Assembly (NCBI GenBank): GCA_005885165.1
Contig: VAXR01000108.1
Coordinates: forward strand, 1-6,638
From: Actinomycetota bacterium
GTDB lineage: Bacteria > Actinomycetota > Thermoleophilia > Solirubrobacterales > Thermoleophilaceae
Direction of reading: 5' to 3'
DNA length: 6,638 bases
This document shows positions 1 through 3,624 of this stretch, piece after piece. Every line of letters begins with the position of its first letter. Position 1 is the stretch's first letter. A program made the position numbers and the translations under genes. A model generated the notes under the pieces. The model searched no databases. It was not told the origin of the DNA and was given only the letters and a program-made list of their open reading frames with translations.

Positions 1-253
1 CCTCGAGGTAGCTCGCGAGGTGGCGCGCGAGGTCGTCGAGCGACCGGCACGCGGGCGTCACGTCCACGAGCCTGAAGAGCGCCGCGCGCAGGTCGGCGTC
101 CTCGGTCGAGCGCTCGAGCGCCCTGGCGTCGAGCGCGCGCAGCGGATGCCGCGTCCGGGAGGGAAAGGCGGCAGCGAGCGCGGTCCCGATCTCGCGCAGC
201 TCGGACTCGACCGGAGACTCGTTCGGAAGCTCGGCGGCGGGCACCTGGGGCAC
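1..253 (-). CDS. Probable bifunctional proline dehydrogenase / P5C dehydrogenase, N-terminal fragment
   Basis: The gene starts at a GTG (253-251) and is open to the left edge, so only 84 complete codons are visible. The peptide begins VPQVPAAELPNESPVESELR and continues with a helical stretch containing RTRHPLRALDARALE (about residues 33-47) and LRAALFRLVDVTPACRSLDD (about 55-74). From memory, this last stretch resembles the N-terminal region of fused proline dehydrogenase/L-glutamate-gamma-semialdehyde dehydrogenase enzymes, which oxidise proline to glutamate. No catalytic domain lies inside the window, so the call rests on this short resemblance. The GTG is chosen because a TAGCTT -10 element sits exactly 7 nt upstream, as in three other genes here, and the resemblance begins soon after it. 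A second in-frame GTG nine bases downstream (244-242) is possible but lacks that spacing. The gene is divergent from the secreted esterase. Confidence 0.55.
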   Translation of the reverse strand, partial: MPQVPAAELPNESPVESELREIGTALAAAFPSRTRHPLRALDARALERSTEDADLRAALFRLVDVTPACRSLDDLARHLASYLE

Positions 254-260
254 GGGACGA

Positions 261-266
261 AAGCTA
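261..266 (-). promoter_or_regulatory. -10 element of the putA-like gene (leaderless type)
   Basis: Read on the minus strand this is TAGCTT, matching TANNNT, followed by exactly 7 nt and then the GTG start at 253. That spacing puts transcription initiation at or within a base of the start codon. No clear -35 hexamer is visible. The -35 zone would run into the -10 element of the divergent esterase gene. Confidence 0.55.
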
Positions 267-289
267 CTCCGGCGGCCCCCGGCTCCGGT

Positions 290-295
290 TAGTGT
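290..295 (+). promoter_or_regulatory. -10 element of the esterase gene
   Basis: TAGTGT (TANNNT type) lies 10 nt before the ATG at 306, predicting a leader of only about 3 nt. The hexamer CTCCGG occurs at 267-272 and again at 283-288, next to the two divergent -10 elements. It could contribute to promoter recognition or be coincidence in GC-rich DNA. There is no convincing Shine-Dalgarno sequence; only a short GAG precedes the ATG directly. Confidence 0.5.
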
Positions 296-305
296 TGGCG
301 CCGAG

Positions 306-1487
306 ATGAGGCGGGCGACCATCGGGCTGGTGGGGCTGGTCGCGACCATCGCGTTCGCGGCCCCCGCGCAGGCCAGCCGGCTCGTCACGCTCGTTACCCA
401 CAGCAAGTACGTCAACCCGAGCAAGGTCGAGTTCAACGGCCAGCCCGGACTGCGCGTGAACGTGCTGCTGCCCGACGGATACCGGGCCAAGCGCCGCTAC
501 CCGGTCCTCTACCTCCTGCACGGGCACGGCGACTCGTACAGCTCGTGGATGGATCCGAAGGACGGCGACGTGGCGCACGTGGCCAAGGGCTTCCCCGGCA
601 TCATCGTGATGCCGGAGGGAGACCGCGGCTGGTACACGAACTGGTGGAAGGGCGGCGCTCGCTCACCGGGCTGGGAGCGCTACCACCTCGACGAGCTGAT
701 CCCGCTGATCGAGCGGAAGTTCTCCATCCGGCGCGGCCGCCGCTGGCACGCGATCGCGGGGCTTTCGATGGGTGGGGAGGGGGCGATCTTCTACGCCTCA
801 CAGCGGCCGGGGTACTTCGGCTCGGCGGCGTCGTTCTCAGGTGTCCTGAGCATCCAGCGGCCCGAGTGGCCAACCGGCTTCGACACGCAGGGCGAGAACC
901 ATGTCGACGTGTACGGGGACCCGGACGCCCAGCGCTTCTACTGGACCGGCCACAACCCGACCGCGCTGGTTCAGAACCTGCGGTTGACGCGGCTGTTCGT
1001 GGCCGTCGGGGACGGCGTCCCCGCGCCGGGCGACCCCATCTCCCCGACGGGCGTTCTGGGCGAGGCCGAGCTGCGCCAGCAGGCGCAGGACTTCGTGGAC
1101 GCCGCCGAGTCAGCCGGGGACAACGTGACCTACGACCCGCGGCAGGGCATCCACGAGTGGCGCTACTGGCGCCAGCACCTGACGGACGCCCTGCACTGGG
1201 GCTTCTTCCACCGGGTGACCGAACGCACGCGCGAGTGGAGCTACGAGACGGTCGCCCAGCACAGCGCGGCGTGGGGCTTCCGGTTCGACTTCGTCCGCGC
1301 GCCGGGCGTGGTCGAGACCTTGCGCCAGTCGGGCTCGCTCCTCTCCGGCAGCGGAGCCGGCACGGTGCGCATCCGCGCGCCGAACGGGGCGCGATTCACG
1401 CGGAAGCTTCCCTTCAACACGCTGATCCCGCAGCACGTGCCGCGGCGGCACGAGCGTGGCGGGGGGCATCGGCGGCACAAGGGCTGA
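306..1487 (+). CDS. Secreted alpha/beta-hydrolase esterase (esterase D / antigen 85-like family)
   Basis: This is a 393-aa predicted exported serine hydrolase. Residues 1-23 form a signal peptide: MRR, a hydrophobic core, and a likely cleavage site after APAQA. The body follows the putative-esterase fold (PF00756 type): a beta-rich start, an oxyanion-hole motif LLHGHGD (70-76), a Trp-rich stretch with GWYTNWWKGG (108-117), the nucleophile elbow AGLSMGG (Ser154), a probable acid residue in VAVGDG (Asp236), and a catalytic His in GIHEWRYW (His283). The family covers carboxyl, feruloyl and acetyl-xylan esterases and mycolyltransferases; the substrate cannot be read here, and I do not infer mycolyl transfer. 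After the catalytic His there are about 110 more residues. They include a possible beta-rich segment (about 310-370) and a basic tail rich in Arg, His and Gly (379-393). The ATG is chosen because it gives a complete signal peptide and sits just behind a -10 element. Family assignment is firm; specificity is unknown. Confidence 0.88.
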   Translation: MRRATIGLVGLVATIAFAAPAQASRLVTLVTHSKYVNPSKVEFNGQPGLRVNVLLPDGYRAKRRYPVLYLLHGHGDSYSSWMDPKDGDVAHVAKGFPGIIVMPEGDRGWYTNWWKGGARSPGWERYHLDELIPLIERKFSIRRGRRWHAIAGLSMGGEGAIFYASQRPGYFGSAASFSGVLSIQRPEWPTGFDTQGENHVDVYGDPDAQRFYWTGHNPTALVQNLRLTRLFVAVGDGVPAPGDPISPTGVLGEAELRQQAQDFVDAAESAGDNVTYDPRQGIHEWRYWRQHLTDALHWGFFHRVTERTREWSYETVAQHSAAWGFRFDFVRAPGVVETLRQSGSLLSGSGAGTVRIRAPNGARFTRKLPFNTLIPQHVPRRHERGGGHRRHKG

Positions 1488-1503
1488 GGCGCGGGTGCGT
1501 TCA

Positions 1504-1526
1504 GGTCCGTGCGAGCCCGGTGGACC
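1504..1526 (+). terminator. Weak hairpin after the esterase gene, possible terminator
   Basis: The arms GGTCC (1504-1508) and GGACC (1522-1526) can pair across a 13-nt loop, with two further G-U pairs possible inside. It starts 17 nt after the esterase stop codon, a plausible place for transcript termination. There is no following U-tract, and such short pairings are common in GC-rich DNA, so this is a weak call. Confidence 0.2.
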
Positions 1527-1592
1527 GGCGGATCATTGGGGCAGCGAAGGGGGTGGTTCGGTGCGCCCTAGAACACGCGCCGGTTTCCTCGA

Positions 1593-1615
1593 TTTTGGTC
1601 GTCCTGCGACCAAAA
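1593..1615. repeat. Perfect 9-bp-arm palindrome, TTTTGGTCG / CGACCAAAA
   Basis: The left arm TTTTGGTCG (1593-1601) and right arm CGACCAAAA (1607-1615) are exact reverse complements around a 5-base spacer TCCTG. It lies in the 190-bp spacer between the esterase and glutaredoxin genes, about 60 bp upstream of the glutaredoxin -10 element and about 106 bp after the esterase stop. The T-run is on the outer 5' side of the stem and the A-run on the outer 3' side on both strands, so this is not a standard intrinsic terminator. It could be an operator for a dimeric regulator, a transcript-end structure, or a copy of a dispersed palindromic repeat. AT-rich ends on a GC core make it stand out from the local base composition. 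Confidence 0.75.
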
Positions 1616-1623
1616 GGCAGGAC
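1601..1623. repeat. Overlapping inverted repeat GTCCTGC / GCAGGAC
   Basis: GTCCTGC (1601-1607) is exactly complementary to GCAGGAC (1617-1623) across a 9-nt loop. Its left arm covers the spacer and inner stem bases of the neighbouring palindrome, so in RNA the two hairpins would exclude each other. Alternatively the spacer bases could pair with the downstream arm in a strained pseudoknot. The pairing is visible directly; any switching role is inference. Confidence 0.45.
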
Positions 1624-1664
1624 AGCTTGGCTTCACGCTGATTCGCCTGCTCACCACGGGCGCT

Positions 1665-1670
1665 TAAGCT
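1665..1670 (+). promoter_or_regulatory. -10 element of the glutaredoxin-like gene (leaderless type)
   Basis: TAAGCT matches TANNNT and lies exactly 7 nt before the GTG at 1678. The predicted mRNA therefore begins at or next to the start codon, and no Shine-Dalgarno sequence is present. It supports GTG 1678 as the true start. No obvious -35 box is seen. Confidence 0.55.
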
Positions 1671-1677
1671 GAACACC

Positions 1678-1893
1678 GTGCCCGACCGCATCATGTACGT
1701 GAAGCCGGCCTGCCCCTACTGCGAGGGCATGCGCGAGCGGCTGCAGGGCGAGGGCCTCGACTGGGAGGAGCGCGACGCCACGACCAGGCCCGACTGGCGC
1801 GAGGAGCTCTTCTCGCATTCGCCGCGGGGCGTCGTCCCGACCGTCGTGGAGGCGGATGGCGGCGTGACCGTCGGCCTCGACGGCCACGGCTGA
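1678..1893 (+). CDS. Small glutaredoxin-like thiol oxidoreductase
   Basis: This 71-aa protein has the layout of a minimal glutaredoxin. A first beta strand (RIMYVKPA) leads to the redox motif CPYC (residues 12-15), then a helix (EGMRERLQGEGLDW). A second strand and helix follow, then GVVPTVV containing the probable cis-proline Pro54, and a short C-terminal GG-turn strand. CPYC is the classical dithiol glutaredoxin motif, used to reduce disulfides or mixed disulfides, or to act as an electron donor; the partner here cannot be told. If the host lacks glutathione, as many actinobacteria do, it may work with another low-molecular-weight thiol, as mycoredoxins do. It is cytoplasmic, with no signal peptide. 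The GTG start is supported by a -10 element 7 nt upstream and by the first strand beginning directly after it. The gene converges on thyX, with 55 bp between the stop codons. Confidence 0.8.
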   Translation: MPDRIMYVKPACPYCEGMRERLQGEGLDWEERDATTRPDWREELFSHSPRGVVPTVVEADGGVTVGLDGHG

Positions 1894-1907
1894 ACGGTGC
1901 ACTGAGG

Positions 1908-1923
1908 GCGGCCGGTCGGCCGC
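1908..1923. terminator. GC hairpin between convergent genes, possible bidirectional terminator
   Basis: GCGGCC (1908-1913) and GGCCGC (1918-1923) form a perfect 6-bp stem around the loop GGTC, in the 55-bp gap between the converging glutaredoxin and thyX genes. The position suits a shared terminator. No T-tract follows on either strand, so it would have to act without a U-run or together with Rho. Chance pairing in GC-rich DNA is a real alternative. Confidence 0.35.
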
Positions 1924-1948
1924 GCGCGCCGGACGGGACCTAGGTGTA

Positions 1949-2806
1949 CTAGACCTTCCGGTACTCCGGCACCCAGGATCCGTCGTCCATCCGGCGGAAG
2001 TCCTGGAAGAGGTTGGGCGCCTCGGCCACCATGATCGACGCGATCCGGTCGAAGACCAGCCGCAGCTCCTCCTCGGCGCCCTCTGCGGTGCGCATCTCGA
2101 TCACGTGCCGGAGCGTGCGGACGTTCGCCGTCCAGAGGATGTCGGTGCTGAGCCCGATCGGCGCGAGCCGGCGGAGCGCGGAGGTGATCTCCTTCTTGAC
2201 GTGGAACGGCAGGCCCTCCTCGTCGATGCCGAGCTCACCGGCCGCGCTCCGTTGGAACTCCTCGAGCTGCTCGACGATGCTCACGACCTGGTCGCGTACC
2301 GGCTCGAGCGCTGGCGGCACGCGGAAGCCGATGTCGGTGAGCCGCACGTATCGCAGGCTCTCCTGGCTGAAGGCCGATCCCGCACGATGCCGGACGAGTT
2401 CGTGAGTAAAAACTCTTGAGCAGTTCCGCAGCGCGAACGAGTAGCTCGCGTGCTCGAGCACGCTCCCGTGCGCCGAGCGGAGGATGTTCTCGAAGTACTC
2501 GCGCTGATCGGTCCGGATGCGGCTGACGTTCGGATTGAGCCCGGGCTCCCAGCTGCGGTAGCACAGGCGACCGGCGAACTCGATCAGAGTCTCGGCGGGG
2601 TTCGGCGCGCGCCCGTCCGCTGCCTCACCAACCCGGCGATCGAGCCACGACTCCCCGCCAACCGTCTCGAGGTAGCCGCGCATCCCGTCGAGGTCGAGCG
2701 ACGGCCGGGCGACGAGGAAGACCTGCGGCGTGGTTTCGTCCAACCCGGCACAGTCTGCCGATCCCGCGGCCCGATCTCCCTCTCGGTGACCCGTGACCTC
2801 GATCAT
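1949..2806 (-). CDS. thyX: FAD-dependent thymidylate synthase ThyX
   Basis: This 285-aa protein methylates dUMP to dTMP using methylene-tetrahydrofolate as carbon donor, with FAD and NADPH, so unlike ThyA it regenerates tetrahydrofolate directly. Visible family hallmarks are GSVLEHASYSF (114-124, active-site region), the ThyX signature starting RHR (139-141) and ending SLRY (150-153), a segment TDILWTANVRTLRHVIEMR (221-239) matching the dUMP/FAD-binding helix with its conserved Asn and Arg, and a C-terminal helix with EAPNLFQDF. Between RHR and the conserved Ser there are 8 residues, whereas the textbook motif is RHR-x7-S. The first 26 or so residues look disordered and are not part of the core. 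The ATG is supported by a TACGCT -10 element 7 nt upstream. The coding strand has a short AT-rich patch around residues 130-134. The gene is divergent from rpe and convergent with the glutaredoxin gene. Confidence in the family is high. Confidence 0.95.
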   Translation of the reverse strand: MIEVTGHREGDRAAGSADCAGLDETTPQVFLVARPSLDLDGMRGYLETVGGESWLDRRVGEAADGRAPNPAETLIEFAGRLCYRSWEPGLNPNVSRIRTDQREYFENILRSAHGSVLEHASYSFALRNCSRVFTHELVRHRAGSAFSQESLRYVRLTDIGFRVPPALEPVRDQVVSIVEQLEEFQRSAAGELGIDEEGLPFHVKKEITSALRRLAPIGLSTDILWTANVRTLRHVIEMRTAEGAEEELRLVFDRIASIMVAEAPNLFQDFRRMDDGSWVPEYRKV

Positions 2807-2813
2807 CGTGTCG

Positions 2814-2819
2814 AGCGTA
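2814..2819 (-). promoter_or_regulatory. -10 element of thyX (leaderless type)
   Basis: On the minus strand this reads TACGCT (TANNNT), followed by 7 nt and the ATG at 2806. It predicts a leaderless thyX mRNA. It shares a 53-bp divergent region with the rpe promoter, so the two polymerase footprints must overlap. Confidence 0.55.
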
Positions 2820-2846
2820 CGTTTTCTCGCGGACGCCTCGGTCGTG

Positions 2847-2852
2847 TAGCGT
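2847..2852 (+). promoter_or_regulatory. -10 element of rpe (leaderless type)
   Basis: TAGCGT (TANNNT) lies exactly 7 nt before the GTG at 2860, predicting leaderless rpe mRNA and supporting this GTG as the start. No canonical -35 is seen; a T-rich run GTTTTCT (2821-2827) lies roughly where one would be expected. Confidence 0.55.
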
Positions 2853-2859
2853 CACGGCG

Positions 2860-3543
2860 GTGAGCCGAGCCGAGCTGCTCCGCGACCGGCGCGTGGCCCC
2901 GTCCATCCTCGCAGCGGACTTCGGGCGGATCGGGCCGGCCGTGGCAGAGGTGATGGAGGCCGGCGCGCGGGTGATCCACGTGGACGTGATGGACGGGCAT
3001 TTCGTGCCGCCGATCTCGATCGGGCCGAACGTGGTCGACGCGCTGCGCGAGCAGGTCCACGACGCCGGCGGTTGGCTCGACGTCCACCTGATGATCCAGG
3101 CGCCCGAGCGCCACGTGAGTGACTTCGCGCGCGCGGGCGCCGACTCGATCACCGTCCACTTCGAGGCCACGCCGCACGTCCATTACGCGGTGAACTGCGT
3201 CCACGATGCGGGCTGCCGCGCGGGCGTCGCGATTACCCCTTCGACGCCGCCCGGGGCCCTGGAATCGATCGCGCCCGACCTCGACATCGCCCTCTGCATG
3301 ACCGTCAATCCGGGCTGGGGCGGCCAGCCGTTCCTCCCGGAGACGCTCCCCAAGGTCGGGGCATTGAAAGAGCTCGTGGGCGACGACACGGCGGTCGAGG
3401 TCGACGGCGGGATCGAGGTCGACACCGCCGGTCCGTGCGCGGACCGGGGGGCGAACCTGTTCGTCGCGGGGTCGTCGGTCTTCGGGCAGCCGGACCCCGC
3501 GGAGGCGTACGCCAAGCTGGTCGAGGCCGCGGGCGCCGTCTGA
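2860..3543 (+). CDS. rpe: Ribulose-phosphate 3-epimerase
   Basis: This 227-aa TIM-barrel enzyme interconverts D-ribulose 5-phosphate and D-xylulose 5-phosphate in the non-oxidative pentose phosphate pathway, in the cytoplasm. The length is normal for the family. Conserved blocks are in order: VAPSILAADF (12-21, with Ser15), VIHVDVMDGHFVPPISIGP (38-56, with metal ligand His40, catalytic and metal-binding Asp42, and Met44), LDVHLMI (73-79, His76), CMTVNPGWGGQPF (146-158, phosphate-binding loop), VEVDGGI (179-185, Asp182, the second catalytic and metal Asp) and VAGSSVF (202-208). All expected metal and catalytic residues are present, so it should be active. Two mild variations are Ala in place of the usual second Ser of SILSADF, and Trp where NPGFGGQ is usual. 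The GTG is chosen from the 7-nt -10 spacing and a normal N-terminal length. acs follows 81 bp downstream on the same strand but appears to have its own promoter. Confidence 0.95.
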   Translation: MSRAELLRDRRVAPSILAADFGRIGPAVAEVMEAGARVIHVDVMDGHFVPPISIGPNVVDALREQVHDAGGWLDVHLMIQAPERHVSDFARAGADSITVHFEATPHVHYAVNCVHDAGCRAGVAITPSTPPGALESIAPDLDIALCMTVNPGWGGQPFLPETLPKVGALKELVGDDTAVEVDGGIEVDTAGPCADRGANLFVAGSSVFGQPDPAEAYAKLVEAAGAV

Positions 3544-3581
3544 GGTCGGACGCCGGGCGCATACCCGAAGGCCGGCCCCGG

Positions 3582-3588
3582 TAACAAT
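3582..3588 (+). promoter_or_regulatory. Possible -10 region of acs
   Basis: TAACAAT is the only AT-rich heptamer in the rpe-acs gap and resembles a -10 element. Initiation about 7 nt downstream would give a leader of roughly 30 nt before the acs ATG, unlike the leaderless genes in this window. As a strict TANNNT hexamer it does not fit (TAACAA or AACAAT), so it is a weaker call than the others. Confidence 0.4.
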
Positions 3589-3612
3589 TCGAGTGACGAC
3601 CGAGTGACCCAC

Positions 3613-3619
3613 AGGGAGG
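3613..3619 (+). promoter_or_regulatory. Shine-Dalgarno sequence of acs
   Basis: AGGGAGG lies 5 nt before the ATG at 3625 and closely matches the anti-Shine-Dalgarno complement. It decides the acs start in favour of ATG 3625 over the in-frame GTG at 3604, whose coding would run through the ribosome-binding site. It is the only strong ribosome-binding site in front of a gene in this window. Confidence 0.8.
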
Positions 3620-3624
3620 CTGAG

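Noticed and set aside
20..292. A 90-codon plus-strand frame at the left edge.
   Set aside because: It is opposite the putA-like N-terminus, whose minus-strand frame has a better start signal and recognisable protein character.
1593..1615. Reading the palindrome as a Rho-independent terminator.
   Set aside because: On both strands the T-run precedes the stem and the stem is followed by A residues, so no U-tract would form after the hairpin.
1456..1641. A 61-codon plus-strand frame crossing the esterase stop and the spacer palindrome.
   Set aside because: It has a Gly/Arg-rich product, no promoter or ribosome-binding site near its start, and it overlaps the end of the esterase gene.
545..1672. 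A 375-codon plus-strand frame overlapping the esterase in another frame and running into the spacer.
   Set aside because: The product is Arg/Ala/Gly-rich with no motif, while the overlapping frame has a signal peptide and a complete esterase catalytic triad.
1942..1955. Short dyads around the thyX stop codon (CTAG repeated, AGGT/ACCT).
   Set aside because: They are only 4-bp arms partly inside coding sequence, too short to distinguish from chance.
3593..3607. A tiny GTG-ACG-ACC-GAG-TGA reading frame in the acs leader that could be an upstream regulatory ORF.
   Set aside because: It has four codons, no regulatory amino-acid run and no ribosome-binding site. Its distance from the putative -10 does not fit the 7-nt spacing seen elsewhere.
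3604..3624. In-frame GTG at 3604 as an alternative acs start.
   Set aside because: The seven extra codons would include the strong Shine-Dalgarno sequence that serves ATG 3625, and family similarity starts well after 3625.
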